This document shows, in pieces, positions 9,998 through 20,936 of a stretch of 64,000 nt of DNA. Origin of the DNA: Trichomonas vaginalis G3. Lineage: Eukaryota; Parabasalia; Trichomonadida; Trichomonadidae. The notes beneath the pieces were generated by a model. The model made no database searches and was not told the DNA's origin. It was given only the letters and a program-made list of their open reading frames with translations. The number at the start of each line of letters is the position of its first letter. The stretch's first letter is position 1. The stretch lies in the NCBI RefSeq assembly GCF_026262505.1, contig NC_067206.1, positions 1,426,001-1,490,000 of the forward strand, in the 5' to 3' direction. The position numbers and the translations under genes were made by a program.

Positions 9998-11256
9998 TGT
10001 TGTAAACAGAAATTCATCAAAAGTGACACCTCAGAAAAGCTAAAATATTGAATTTTTGGAACTTTTGATAGAGCACGTTTTTAAATATTAATTAAAGTAA
10101 ATGTATATTTTGTAAAGATTCTTTTTAATAAAAAAATAAAATTTTGAAGAAGAACACAAAATCTTCTGAAAAATAATATCACATAAACTCATATTATTTT
10201 CTAATATATAACTATTTTATATAAAAATCAAATTCAATGATCTTAAAAGCGAAGGATAAACCTCAAAATTTACGAATATAATGAGTGGGAATATAATGCT
10301 TATCTATCATAAAACCATATGAAATATCAATTTTTGCTTTACGCCTAATTTTTGACGACAATTAGCAAAAAATGTTAAATGTTAACACTCAGTCCATTTG
10401 AATATGAAAAATAAAATTGACTTTGATTAAATGTTTTTATTTATCATGCAATTCTTCTTGCGACCAAAGATTTGAATAAAAGTTCAAAAAATAAGATAGC
10501 TTAAAAAATAATATACGGTAGTGTTTACTAATAGATGAATAGTATATAAATTCTATTAAAATGGATTTGATCCAAAAAAATATATAAAATTTGATCATAA
10601 ATAAAATCGTTTTAAATTACTTCTTCATTTAAATTATAACAATTATTTTTGGTTTTATATTTTTTTGGATCAAATCCATTTTAATAGAATTTATATACTA
10701 TTCATCTATTAGTAAACACTACCGTATATTATTTTTTAAGCTATCTTATTTTTTGAAATTTTATTCAAATCTTTGGTCGCAAGAAGAATTGCATGATAAA
10801 TAAAAACATTTAATCAAAGTCAATTTTATTTTTCATATTCAAATGGACTGAGTGTTAACATTTAACATTTTTTGCTAATTGTCGTCAAAAATTAGGCGTA
10901 AAGCAAAAATTGATATTTCATATGGTTTTATGATAGATAAGCATTATATTCCCACTCATTATATTCGTAAATTTTGAGGTTTATCCTTCGCTTTTAAGAT
11001 CATTGAATTTGATTTTTATATAAAATAGTTATATATTAGAAAATATTATGAGTTTATGTGATATTATTTTTCAGAAGATTTCATTCTATATGCCTATGAA
11101 AAGTACTCTCAAAACTAACTTTTCCCTAATTATAATTAAATCTAGAATATTGTATTATGCTTAGTATTATTTCATTTTTCTCATTCAATTTAGAATTTAC
11201 AAATGTCAAAAAATTGAGAGCTGTCACTTTTGATGAATTTCTGTTTATTACAAAAC
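9998..11256. mobile_element. Giant palindromic TIR element E1
   Basis: Ends are TGTTGTAAACAGAAATTC and, inverted, TTGTAATAAACAGAAATTC, both leading into CATCAAAAGTGACA. The inner approximately 950 bp (10,140-11,090) are one inverted repeat centred near 10,620, so a single strand could fold almost end to end. The outermost 130 bp of the two arms differ (after GTGACA, one reads CCTCAG, the other GCTCTC), so the element is a hybrid of two arm types. It has no coding frame. Partial relatives lie at 54,546-55,273 and 62,043-62,350. Flanking direct repeats of about 113 bp border it. Confidence 0.75.
10514..10726. repeat. Core palindromic MITE within E1
   Basis: A 213-bp palindrome with ends TACGGTAGTGTTTACTAATA and central TTTTTGGATCAAATCC arms. 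The same MITE forms the left edge of the E-type copy at 54,546, and its first 16 bp occur again at 42,277 and 52,227 as a target-site duplication of the hairpin element. Confidence 0.7.
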
Positions 11257-11264
11257 CAACTTAT

Positions 11265-11480
11265 ATTTTGGTTGTACACCACTTGTATGTGCCGGATACC
11301 ATTGTGTCAAATTTTTTCTGAAATTAACTTTAAAAGTACTAAGTAAGATCATGAGATATAGCAATATATGTTTAAACCAACTTATATTTTGGTTGTACAC
11401 CACTTGTATGTGCCGGATACCATTGTGTCAAATTTTTTCTGAAATTAACTTTAAAAGTACTAAGTAAGATCATGAGATAT
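11265..11480. repeat. Two tandem copies of the 121-bp repeat right of E1
   Basis: Copies start at 11,265 and 11,386 (period 121). The second stops at GAGATATG (11,480). Together with 9,885-9,997, E1 sits between copies of the same sequence. No coding frame is supported. Confidence 0.75.
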
Positions 11481-12131
11481 GAAACAATAAGAATTACCGA
11501 AAAAGTGACAAAACATCAAAAACAGGGAGGGGGTCTCAATTTTTATTACTTATATTATTTTACAATATTTATATAAATACTCTTTATAATATATTTTACT
11601 ATAAAATTATACCTCAAATTCAAATATTTAAAATATTATTTACATAATTATCTCAAAATTATATTTTTATATATTATTTTTCATATGTATAAATCATATA
11701 ATCTATATCTATGCAAATCTCATCTAAATTTTTTTGAAACAAACCGCTACCATTTTATAATGGTCCATCTTAAATTAGGGTTGTTAGATTCCCGACGATA
11801 GGTGTCTTGGAAGATTTGCCTGGTGTCATCATAGTGTCTTTAAATCAAAAATTTTATTTTGGAGTTAGTTTTATTGATTTTTCAATAAAAAACATTTCTA
11901 AAACAAGAAAATAAAACGATAAAATATTTATATTTTATATAAGGATCTTATATATTTAAAATAAATATCATTTTATTTTTTTCATTGGTGTCTGTCAAAC
12001 CATAATACACTATTCAAAAATTCAATGTGTCTTGCGGTTTCAAAAGACACCTTCAAATTGAACGATAGCACAGACACTATTGAATTTTACCCATTTTATT
12101 TAGTTTTTACCCTTTTTATTTTTAAGAATTA

Positions 12132-14321
12132 ATGACTGAAACACAAGATGAATATGAATCCAAATTTGAGGGATGGATTGATTGCAAACTTCCTCCCAAA
12201 AATATCCCTCGAAAAGTACCTCCCTTACCAAAATTCGAGGATACTAAATTCTCAACTAATAATAAATGTCGAGTATGTTTCAATATTGCTTATCTTCCAG
12301 ATACAAGCGAAAAATCGAAAGAACGAAAAAGACTTTATTGTTATTGTTTAGCGATACATTACAATTTACTAACAAAAACATATATGCGCTGCATTTATCA
12401 TCGAAAACCATCAGAATTTGATGAAGATCATCAGCATATATATCAAATAGAATGTGAAAATAATCCATATACGAGAAGAGATTTAATAAAACAAGATAGA
12501 AAATTACTTTATGTTGTAAAATTTGTTGTGAATACCAACATGTCAATCAATATGGCCGCTTCAGGTGTACTAGAAGATTTCGCCCGACATGTCTACTCCA
12601 CCTTCAAGGGAGTAATCAATTTTCAACTCAAGATCCCATATAGAAGAGACGAGATAAGGGATGGAATCATTACATTAGCCGACTTGGTAGCTCCAAAAAT
12701 ACACGTTGAGCTTGACAAGATGGGCTACTATTCGATAACAATTGATGCGGCATCACACGGAAGCCGGCATGGCTTTTTTGTGATGGCTAGCAATCCAGCA
12801 AAAATGAAGAACCATATCTTCATTGATACTATGATCGCTGATGGTTGGAATGCCAGGGATTACAATAATTTCTTTGAATGTTTTACCTTCCCAAAGGATT
12901 TCCTTTCTGCAATTGTTGCCGATGGATGCCCCGCCCAAGTTAAAGGGCTGTGCCACTGGAGGAGATGCGGAGCACTATATCCGGGTCTTCAAACCGTTTA
13001 TATCCGATGTGTTGCGCATCTCCTCAACTTAGTGGTGAAGCATACGGCAGACAATTGTGCAGCCTTCGCAATGCAAATTAATTATTGCAAAGCGATAAGC
13101 AAGGAGTTATCGAAGCCGGACACGAGAAGGGCATTGAATATGAGGGTTATTCATGTTCCGGATCATCGCTGGATGTTTTTCTGGGATCTTCTGAAGTGGA
13201 TAAAAGAAAAACACCCTAAAATTTATGAATTGTTCAATATGGATGATCCACCGGAATCTGTTCAGATCTTAAGGGATATGGGAATTGATTTCAAGGATGG
13301 ACTTCCACAATGGTTGTTAAATTTCGAAGAGATTCTTTTACCAATCAAGAAACTCTTGAATTATGCAGAGAGTGACGTTGGCTGCTTCTGCTACATCTAT
13401 CCAATGTTTCAATCGACGATTGAGCAGTTGACCGGAATTGCAAATCGTCCTGAATTATCAAGTTCGTCAAAGCGCATTGCAGATGCATTAATCGCCAACA
13501 TGAATGAAGTTCTTGACAAACAGGGCAACTACGCTTTGATGAAATTTGCCTTTGGTCTAACTCCATGGGGCCGGTCAGTCATCCGCGCAGAATTGAACAT
13601 GCATACTGAGTACAAGCCAGACGTTTCACTCTTCTTCCAAGAACCAATACCTATCAATACTGAACTTGAAATCCCTCCAAGGAGCTACACCCCTGATCAT
13701 TTGGATGAAGTGGCAGAGGATCAATTGGACAGAAATCTAGATATAGAAGAGCCCGAGATTGAGAACGAAACAATTGAAGGTGATGGCCAAGTAGATGCAG
13801 AAGACATTGCTCAGGATGAAGAAGTTGAAGAGAATGAACCAAGGAGGAGACTAGGCAGGAACCTTGGTGAATGGGCGTCTCTGTCAATGCAAGAAGTGGA
13901 AGAGTACAGCTTCAACAATTTTATGATCGAGATGCTTTCGAGACGTGCAGAAGCAGAAGCGAGGTTCTACAAGAGAAGTTCGGCCAAGAGCATAGCTAAT
14001 GAGTACAAGAAAGCTCTTTCCAACTTTATACATATGAATGAGAGTGAAATCAGGAACAACACCGACCTCACCTGCTTGGATCAAAGGTTTTGGGTAGCAT
14101 GTGATGCAAATTTCAAGGCATTGAAAGAGATTGCCTTAAAATTCATGTCTATTGCTGCAACCGAAGCTGATGTGGAAAGAATGATTTCAATTGTGCGGAA
14201 CCTGCGTAATAGGTTTAATCAAAACGCACGTGAAGATCTAATAAAGTGTAGAATCCTATTGAAGCTTTTCATGACAAATGAAATCCTGAAAAAGATATTT
14301 CCAGATCTGACTGATCTTTAA
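12132..14321 (+). CDS. hAT transposase, intact
   Basis: 729 residues. The N-terminus has a Cys-rich region (NNKCRVCF, YCYCLAIH, RCIYHRKP, residues about 45-105) that may be a BED-like DNA-binding finger. The RNase H-like core shows SITIDAASHG (first Asp, about 200) and SAIVADGCPAQ (second Asp), followed by RCVAHLLNLVVKH, the hAT C-x2-H box. An acidic low-complexity insert lies around residues 515-575. The end (LKEIALKFMSIAATEADVER ... NLRNRFNQNAREDL) fits the hAT C-terminal dimerisation domain. It would cut at the TAGGGTTG ends with 8-bp staggers. The ATG at 12,132 is the first in frame after the left arm. No frameshift or stop was seen. Confidence 0.88.
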   Translation: MTETQDEYESKFEGWIDCKLPPKNIPRKVPPLPKFEDTKFSTNNKCRVCFNIAYLPDTSEKSKERKRLYCYCLAIHYNLLTKTYMRCIYHRKPSEFDEDHQHIYQIECENNPYTRRDLIKQDRKLLYVVKFVVNTNMSINMAASGVLEDFARHVYSTFKGVINFQLKIPYRRDEIRDGIITLADLVAPKIHVELDKMGYYSITIDAASHGSRHGFFVMASNPAKMKNHIFIDTMIADGWNARDYNNFFECFTFPKDFLSAIVADGCPAQVKGLCHWRRCGALYPGLQTVYIRCVAHLLNLVVKHTADNCAAFAMQINYCKAISKELSKPDTRRALNMRVIHVPDHRWMFFWDLLKWIKEKHPKIYELFNMDDPPESVQILRDMGIDFKDGLPQWLLNFEEILLPIKKLLNYAESDVGCFCYIYPMFQSTIEQLTGIANRPELSSSSKRIADALIANMNEVLDKQGNYALMKFAFGLTPWGRSVIRAELNMHTEYKPDVSLFFQEPIPINTELEIPPRSYTPDHLDEVAEDQLDRNLDIEEPEIENETIEGDGQVDAEDIAQDEEVEENEPRRRLGRNLGEWASLSMQEVEEYSFNNFMIEMLSRRAEAEARFYKRSSAKSIANEYKKALSNFIHMNESEIRNNTDLTCLDQRFWVACDANFKALKEIALKFMSIAATEADVERMISIVRNLRNRFNQNAREDLIKCRILLKLFMTNEILKKIFPDLTDL

Positions 14322-14324
14322 CTT

Positions 14325-14710
14325 GCTGTAGCCTCTTGCTGCCGTAGCTCCTTGATGCCATTGACCTGCCGTAGCTCCTTGATGCTGTAGCTCCTTGATG
14401 CTGTAGCTCCTTGATGCTGCTTGACCTGCCGTAGCTCCTTGATGCTGTAGCTCCATGCTGCAGCTTGACCTACTGTAGCCCCTTGATGCTGCTTGATTGT
14501 AGATGTTGGCTTTGAATGATGCCGCTTGACCTGCCGTAGTTCCTTGCTGCCGTAGTTCGTTGCTGCCGTAGCTCCTTGCTGCTGCTTGATCGTAGATGTT
14601 GCCCTTGAATGCTGCCGCTTGATTGTAGATGTTGCCCTTGAATGCTGCCGCTTGACCGTAGATGTTGGCTGTGAATGTTATCGCTTCAACCGCTAGCTCC
14701 TAACTGCCTC
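14325..14710. repeat. Minisatellite downstream of the hAT gene
   Basis: Irregular repeats built on TGCTGTAGCTCCTTGA and TGCCGTAGCTCCTTGA, with variants TTGATTGTAGATGTTG. It is far richer in GC than its surroundings and begins right after the transposase stop codon. It is absent from the deletion derivatives. Confidence 0.8.
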
Positions 14711-15482
14711 CAAACAGCCGTTTTGCTATGACCTCAATCACTTTTATTTATTATTTTAAATATTATTTAATTTTATTATTTGAATAGGCCAACTTATATT
14801 TGAGAAGCTCAATTTGAGACCACTTAATACATTGAAATATCATAAATATTGAAATATTAAAAAGTGTATTTCAAAATATTGAAATTATAAAAATTTATAA
14901 TACTGAAATTGAGACAAATTAATAAATTCAATGTGTTTTTTTTTGAAATAACTCTCAAATATTATTTTTTTGTTTATTTAATGATGAATAAATACGATTG
15001 CTTTAGTCAATCATAAAAACTAATTTAAGTTTAAAATAATGAAAGGATAATTTGATCGTTTTTTAAAATACAATTATTTTTGATGATTTGCAAGAATCTT
15101 TGAAAAGAATATAATATAGGTTCTATTATTGTAAAATTTATCCAAATCATGTATTACATAAATTACGATTAAAACGATGAAAGAACCAAAAAGTGTGTTT
15201 TGTGTTTTGTTGTTGTGTGTTGGATGCGGGATCCTGTTATTTCCGAAATCGACAAAAATTTGGAAATTTAATTTCCGAAATCGAAATTATATTAATGTTT
15301 TTAATATTCTTATATCAAAAGGATTAAAGTTCATTAAGAGAAAAATAATTCTTCTTCTTCAATCTATTGGCGCATTTATTTCTACACGCCAATAAGGAAG
15401 GGAAAATTATAAGACACCATGGTGTCTTCAAAACGCTAATTTTTGATATTTTTAACAACCCTATCTTAAATTCATCATAAAT

Positions 15483-16285
15483 TCTGGTACATGTTAGTAC
15501 CAGAGTCTTCAAATCTCAAACACTCTGGTACCAACATGTACCAGACGCGAGTTTCCAATGCCCTCGTACACTTTTCTATTAAGATCTTCTTGAATGAGAA
15601 GGTCTTCATAGAAACTCGTACGAGGGCTTCTCTTTTAAATACTCTGGTACCTGCTGGTATCGGAGTCGACTTTACAGCCCTTTCCCCAATTTTGAAGCTG
15701 GGGAAAGTTTTCAAGCAATGAAAGGGAAGCTCTCGCTATGAGGTGAAAATCTAGAATTTTTACCTCATAGCGAGTAATCCTTTGTTAATTGCTTGAAAAC
15801 TTTCTTCAAATTATCAAAATTTCGAGGAAAGTTTCCTTGCTTCAAAGTAGAGATGGAGCCCTTTGAGCCACTGCATATAGGTCAGTGACTCAAAATACTC
15901 CATCTCTACTAGAAATCGCCAAAATTTGGGTCGCAATCTTTGAAATGCGACGCAAGTTTGGGCAATTTCGCGAGGGACTTGCTCCATTTGGTGCATAGAT
16001 TCACACTCTATGCACCAGATGGAACAATTCTTTCGCTGACAGCGGGAAACTTTGTCTGAATAGTTTAACATTCAGACAAAGTTTCCCGCTGTCAGAGAGG
16101 GAATGGAAGGGTAAGAGGTATATATTCATAATGTATACCTCTTACTCTTCCATTCCCTCAAGAAAGTTCAAAAACTTGGGTGCAATCAGAACTGATTGCA
16201 CCCAAGTTTTTGAATTTTGTATAAGGAATTGTTGGCTATGATGTACTGATTCATGATCAGTACATCATAGCCAACAATTCTACCT
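15483..16285. repeat. Hairpin array of MULE M2 (about nine stem-loops)
   Basis: In order: 15,483-15,545 (TCTGGTACATGTT / AACATGTACCAGA), 15,558-15,625 (GCCCTCGTAC / GTACGAGGGC), 15,704-15,806 (about 100 nt, outer arms GAAAGTTTTCAAGCAAT / AATTGCTTGAAAACTTTC, inner CTCGCTATGAGGT, a C-type), about 15,853-15,912, 15,980-16,024 (TGGTGCATAGA / TCTATGCACCA), then types B (16,040-16,095), A (16,098-16,163), D (16,165-16,218) and C (16,223-16,282). The last four match the 250-bp units at 52.6 kb in sequence and order. They lie just before the transposase gene. The C hairpin has its loop in the opposite orientation to its neighbours. Confidence 0.8.
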
Positions 16286-16528
16286 TTTAACCAAAGATAA
16301 TTGATTCGTATGTAAAATATTAAGCTAAAATTTCTCTTTCTTTTAGTACACATTCTTCCATTTCGTGTACATGTATCATATATTAAGTACTAGTTATCTA
16401 TTCTATATCCTTTATCCCAATTTAGATACTCAAAGATAATTCTTTTTCAGAAGAAAAAAAATATTTTCTATTAAACCGTTATTTTTTCAATGTGAGTTTT
16501 CAATTTTATTTTTCCTTTTTGCTGCTCA

Positions 16529-18210
16529 ATGCAACATCCTCCACCCGATCCTCCATGCGAGGTTGATCAAGCCATAGGATATTTAGAATATTCTCGTTTT
16601 GTTATAGCTGCAGAGCTGCATGGTAACATAAGATTTGTCAAAGACCCACAAAAACTATCAATTGGAACAGGAGTATTAATCTACCACCGATGCGAATACG
16701 AAGGCTGCCCAGCAGGCTTTAAATTTAAATTTAAAAATTTCGACAATTACATTTTTAAATCTGCAAACTTAACTCATATTCACTCAGGACCACCACCACA
16801 ACATAAAAATACACCTACAAGTGGTACTTACCGTGCTTGGATTAAAAAATTTCTCATTGACACAGAATCCACTTAATGCAACACAAGAAGTCAACAAAAC
16901 GCTTGAAATACCTAAAGATCATACTTGTATTCACATGACTATGAAACAAACTGCAATCAATCAATTGAAATATTATTTACAACAAAAAGATCTTATGAGA
17001 TCTTTTACCAGACATTTCTTTAAATCAATTTCAATCTTTACAAAACTATGTTAATCAATGGGAAGATCAACATGATGACCTTATTTATTTTGACATTCAA
17101 GGTGAAGATACTGATTTTCCAGACAAATTGGTTTTTATTTACTCTGATAATGATATGATCTCTCAAATTCATGAAAAACCACCAATTTATCACTTAGACT
17201 CTACGTTTAAATTAATTATTCATGGATTTCCTTTTTATGTATTAGCTACCAAATTTGCTAATACTCATTCTATCCCTTTGTGTTATTTTATAATATATCC
17301 AGATAATAGTGAAAATATTTCTTTTTGCTTAAGTAAATATTTTGAAACAACTCACACAGAACCTGAATTTATCATGTCTGACTGTGCACTAAACATTTTC
17401 AACGGGATTAGGAATTCATTTCCGGAGTGCAATATCTTTTGGTGTGCGCTACATGTAATACGCGCACTTAAAAAGAATCTCTCAAAGATAAATGATGAAG
17501 AGATTAGATCAGAAGTCGAAAAAATTTATGAACATTTTATGTTATTATCGTGATTGCACAGAAGAAGATGCTGCAAAAATGTATAAAGAGCACATTATTG
17601 ATAAAATTCAAGATCAATTGGAATTTAATCAATACTTTACACGTCAGTGGGACATTCATAAACAACAGTGGATAGCCGCTGCCAGACCAAATGAATTAAC
17701 CGTTGTGAATAACGTTTCTGAATCTTTATTTAAAAAGATAAAATATCACAATTTTGGCTGCGTTAAAAATCAAAGAATTGATGTTTTTGTCAAAAATCTT
17801 TTTAGAAGAAGTTGCACCCAATTACTTTTATCGTATTAAAAACGATTTACTTCAAACAGGTTTTATTCCTTCAATTAGAATTCGCGAGCCTCGATTGACA
17901 GATTATAAACAAAATTGAAAAGAGAAGTTCAATCACGTTATACCAAGTATTAAATTTTGTTCAGAATCAAGAAGCCAATTTGAATCCATTAAGATTTTTA
18001 TTGGAAAATGCTGAAGAAAAACTTTCTCAAATAAATGAGAAGATACAAAATTCAATTACATATTTAAGATCGTTTGAAATTCCAAATGAATTGTTAGATA
18101 CGTATATGTTAGAAATTAATGAATTTTGTTATAATTCTCCAGATTATATTTTAGAACATTTCGAAGAATTTTTGGAGGATTTCAAAGAAAAGAATAATTT
18201 AATAGACTAA
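16529..18210 (+). pseudogene. MULE transposase, decayed
   Basis: About five frameshifts break this gene. Its parts in order are a finger-like region (YHRCEYEGCPAGF ... LTHIHSG, near 16,680-16,790); the DDE core near 17,190-17,460 with HLDSTFKLI, IMSDCALNI and WCALHVIRA; a helical region with TRQWDIHKQQW near 17,640; and a C-terminal segment (17,980-18,210) with FEIPNELLDTYMLEINEFCY. It is homologous to M1 over the core. The C-terminal segment resembles the orphan frame at 51,611-51,838, which ties the hairpin-bearing element there to MULEs. Confidence 0.75.
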
Positions 18211-18311
18211 AAATTTATTATTTTTATTATTGTGAATTTAAATTGTCACTTTTTAAGTGTTACTCCCTATTGAAAGTGTCACTTTTTGGTGTCACTTTTC
18301 GGAAATTCTTA

Positions 18312-18844
18312 TATACTCCATAAGAACGCTCAGAGATTTAAACCAAGAGCGAGACTTTACCGAAGAAACAATGAAACATTTTCTCGAAGTATATAATTCC
18401 TCAACACATTCTACAACAGGGCATACACCAAATTCAATGACACAACAACAAGAAGAAAAGTATATACAAAAGAAACGAAGCCAAACACAAAATATCAGAA
18501 ATTCAACACAATTTACCCTCATTCCTGGTACAAAAGTTCGTGTAGTTCTTGACGACAAACCGTTGACAAAGAAACGTTTAAGGTTAAGTAGAAACTATTA
18601 TATCGTAGACTCTACGCAAGGTAATGGATATCTTATAAAAGCTGCTGACGACTCTTTTGCGTTTTACCCTCGACATAAATTAGTTGAAAGTAGTAATGGC
18701 AAACTTGCTGAAACCATTGACGAAGCAAAGCGAGGAGTGGTTATTGAAATACTTGGCTATAACATAAACGATGACACTTATAAAGTAAGATATGAAGGAG
18801 GCGTTGAAGATGTTATACCATCTAAGAACTTGAGAGAGTCATAG
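18312..18844 (+). pseudogene. Polinton integrase, C-terminal part
   Basis: Shows the end of the rve catalytic domain (SIRTLRDLNQ ... FLEVYNSSTHSTTGHTPNSM), followed by a small beta-barrel segment (TKVRVVLDDKPLTKKRL) and a chromo/Tudor-like tail (VVIEILGYNINDDTYKVRYE). This is the usual arrangement of c-type Polinton integrases, which insert the element's DNA. Only this part lies in the window, directly against the right end of MULE M2. Confidence 0.7.
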
Positions 18845-19046
18845 TCAACACATCTGGGACCATTAGAGCAGGAGTACTGGAAAGACAAAAATAAGCCAGA
18901 AAGAATAAGAAAATTCTTCTAAACTTTTTCATTAGATGTAAATCAGACATGAATGAGAACAGTCATGTATTATTAATGGTACCATTTATTTTAACATAAA
19001 GACGCAAAGCGGCGAGGACGAAGTCCATGACCAAAAATATAATTTA

Positions 19047-19093
19047 GGTGAAGAGGTGAGATTTCACCTCTTTTTTCACCTGTTTTTTCACCC
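19047..19093. promoter_or_regulatory. GGTGA palindromic cluster, left side of Polinton copy 1
   Basis: GGTGAAGAGGTGAGATTTCACCTC followed by two further TCACC repeats spaced by T-runs. The same arrangement recurs in inverse order at 20,111-20,168 and, conserved in all three copies, after the capsid block. It may be a terminator hairpin, an operator or a replication iteron. Confidence 0.5.
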
Positions 19094-19176
19094 TCGTGAA
19101 TTTTCATGAATTTCCTTAAGATAGAAAAATAAAGTTAGTTTTATTTTTATTTATTTTTTTATTTTGTATAAAAGAT

Positions 19177-20110
19177 ATGATTTCAACAATCGGCACAACA
19201 ACAATTCAAACAACTACAGCACCAAACTCGCTAGTCATGAATCCTACGTCAATGTTGGTAGAGATGAAAAGCTTTATTCCTTCTTCATATACTTTTGAAA
19301 CAGAAATCCAGAAGATAAAGCAAGAACTTTTAACAAGTAATTTAGACTGTAGTGCGAAAGATGAAACAAATGAACAGTATCTTTATGAAATGGAGGACCT
19401 CATCGACCATTTGCCTAAACTACCTGAAATTCAGCAGCAAAAACTAACTATTCCTGAATTCGACGAAATTGAAGTCAAAGCAACTGACTCAGTAGAAATT
19501 AAGAAATTCATACGTAAAGTAAATTATGAATTCCTTGGTTTTCATTGCAACCATAAAGTATGGACAAAGATTGCGACATGGTTTAAAATATTTCTGACCT
19601 TTACAAATCCGAAGAATTTAAGACATACGATAACTTTGTTTCATTAGTTGCAAAATGTGTATGGCAGATAAGAGATAAAGAAGAAGAGGTAAGGTATGGA
19701 ATGAACAGATAAAACCAGCAGCTTTTGAGTTAAAGAAAACCATTGACGCTTTAGTTATTTTAGCTGGTAATGTTTCAATGTATAACGCAAAAACGATGCC
19801 GCAATGTTCAAAATGTAAAGCAGCAATAAGAAAATATAACTACTCAGTCAAAGAGATAGAAAGAATGCGAAACGACTATGCAGACTTAAAGAAAGAAGCA
19901 GAAAAGCCAGCAGAAGATAAAAATGGATATGTTGACATTTCTTAATAAAAACTATCCAACGCAGAAGATTTCCTTCTGTCTGACGTCAAGGAGAAGTATA
20001 AAAGAAACCTTCGGCATTGTTAAAAACATTCGATGTACTAAAAAAGAAATAGAAGCTACGAAATTGTTTAGGATTTCAAATATACATCGTACAATTCATG
20101 TAAAACGCTT
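19177..20110 (+). pseudogene. Unrecognised Polinton gene region, broken
   Basis: Coding-like DNA begins at ATG 19,177 after a promoter-like T-rich box (TTAGTTTTATTTTTATTT). The first part is Thr-rich and acidic (IGTTTIQTTTAPNS ...). Further on are a CSKCKAAIRKY motif and Lys/Glu-rich helical segments, suggesting a Cys-containing, partly coiled-coil protein. No family was recognised and the region has a few breaks. Confidence 0.35.
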
Positions 20111-20168
20111 GTGAAAAAAAGGTGAAAAAAGACGTGAAAAAACAGGTGAAATCTCACCTCTTCACCTC
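20111..20168. promoter_or_regulatory. GGTGA palindromic cluster, second copy
   Basis: Four GTGAAAAA repeats lead to CAGGTGAAATCTCACCTC and TTCACC. It mirrors the cluster at 19,047-19,093 and resembles those at 33,696, 40,962 and 50,908. Confidence 0.5.
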
Positions 20169-20199
20169 AATTATATTTTTATTGAATTCAGCAACAAAA

Positions 20200-20848
20200 A
20201 TAATGAATTTCATTAGTTATTTTGTATGTAAGACAGTAATGACAAACATTGAGTTTGAAACAGTTAGAAAGATAGACAATGACACCAAAGTGGTTAGAAT
20301 AGGTGATTTAAACGTAAGATACTCAAAGTAATACAACAAATATTCTTTGTCAGACATTATATCTCCATCTGGAAAGAAAAAACGACTGGGTTAGAAATGC
20401 TTCAACTCAGAAAATTTTGACAAGAAATCCTGAGCTTATGATATCAGTAGCATTTCATGGAACAAGAGCGTATCTTATAGACAAAAGTCTTATACCAATA
20501 GTTTTGTTATGGTTAGACCCAGTTGTTGGATATAACTTCATAACATATGGTTCATTCGATACGGAACGTTGCAGTGAAGGCTTACTTTACATCGTTCAGA
20601 AACCGAAGGACTTCAACACAAAAAGATATAAGATAGGAAGGACATATAATATAACTCAAAGATATGACAGTACAGTCAATAGAGTCAAGGTTGTGTTTGT
20701 TAATGATATGAGAGCTGCTGAAACAGAACTGCTTGAAGTTTTTGAGAAAATGTATGGTGCTCCCACGAAAGGTAAAGAAACGTTTGAAGTAGATGAGATA
20801 GATAAAGCTATAAAATTATTTGACGAAGTTGCTGAAAAATACATGTAA
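20200..20848 (+). pseudogene. KilA-N plus T5orf172 (GIY-YIG-like) protein gene of Polinton copy 1
   Basis: The first part has the KilA-N look (VRIGDLNVRYSK ... NDWVRNASTQKILTRNPEL), the second the T5orf172/GIY-YIG fold (GLLYIVQKPKDFNTKRYKIG, then RAAETELLEVFEKMYG and FEVD). This pairing is common in large DNA viruses and phages, where the proteins bind or nick DNA. In Polintons it is an accessory gene. The region is broken about once. It sits between two KilA-type genes and the polymerase. Confidence 0.6.
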
Positions 20849-20936
20849 AGCGTTTATTTTTGGTCTTTTGTGAAAGTCAGAAAATAAAGTTAGTTTTATT
20901 TTTATTTATTTTTTTATTTTGTATGTAAAGACAGTA

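Larger units (their letters stand above)
11776..15463 (+). mobile_element. Autonomous hAT transposon, apparently complete
   Basis: TIR TAGGGTTGTTA at 11,776 and its inverse ending at 15,463, with a perfect 8-bp target duplication TCTTAAAT (11,768-11,775 and 15,464-15,471). 8 bp is the hAT hallmark. It encodes one uninterrupted 729-residue transposase and a 3' GC-rich minisatellite. It is inserted in the left arm of MULE M2 and is the likely source of the deletion derivatives at 3,940 and 7,538. Intact gene, perfect target duplication and near-identical derivatives suggest a young, possibly active element. Confidence 0.9.
11488..18311 (+). mobile_element. MULE element M2, carrying a nested hAT and a hairpin array
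   Basis: The left end is TAAGAATTACCGAAAAAGTG (11,488) and the right end is its inverse, CACTTTTCGGAAATTCTTA (ending 18,311). From left to right it contains AT-rich DNA, an entire hAT element (11,776-15,463), a cluster of long hairpins (15,483-16,285) and a broken MULE transposase gene (16,529-18,210). Its right edge lies against the integrase part of Polinton copy 1. No matching target duplication was found, so one flank has probably been rearranged. The order of events is MULE first, then hAT. Confidence 0.7.

Noticed and set aside
12280-14084. Several minus-strand frames inside the hAT gene
   Set aside because: They are shadows of the long plus-strand transposase frame, with no motifs.
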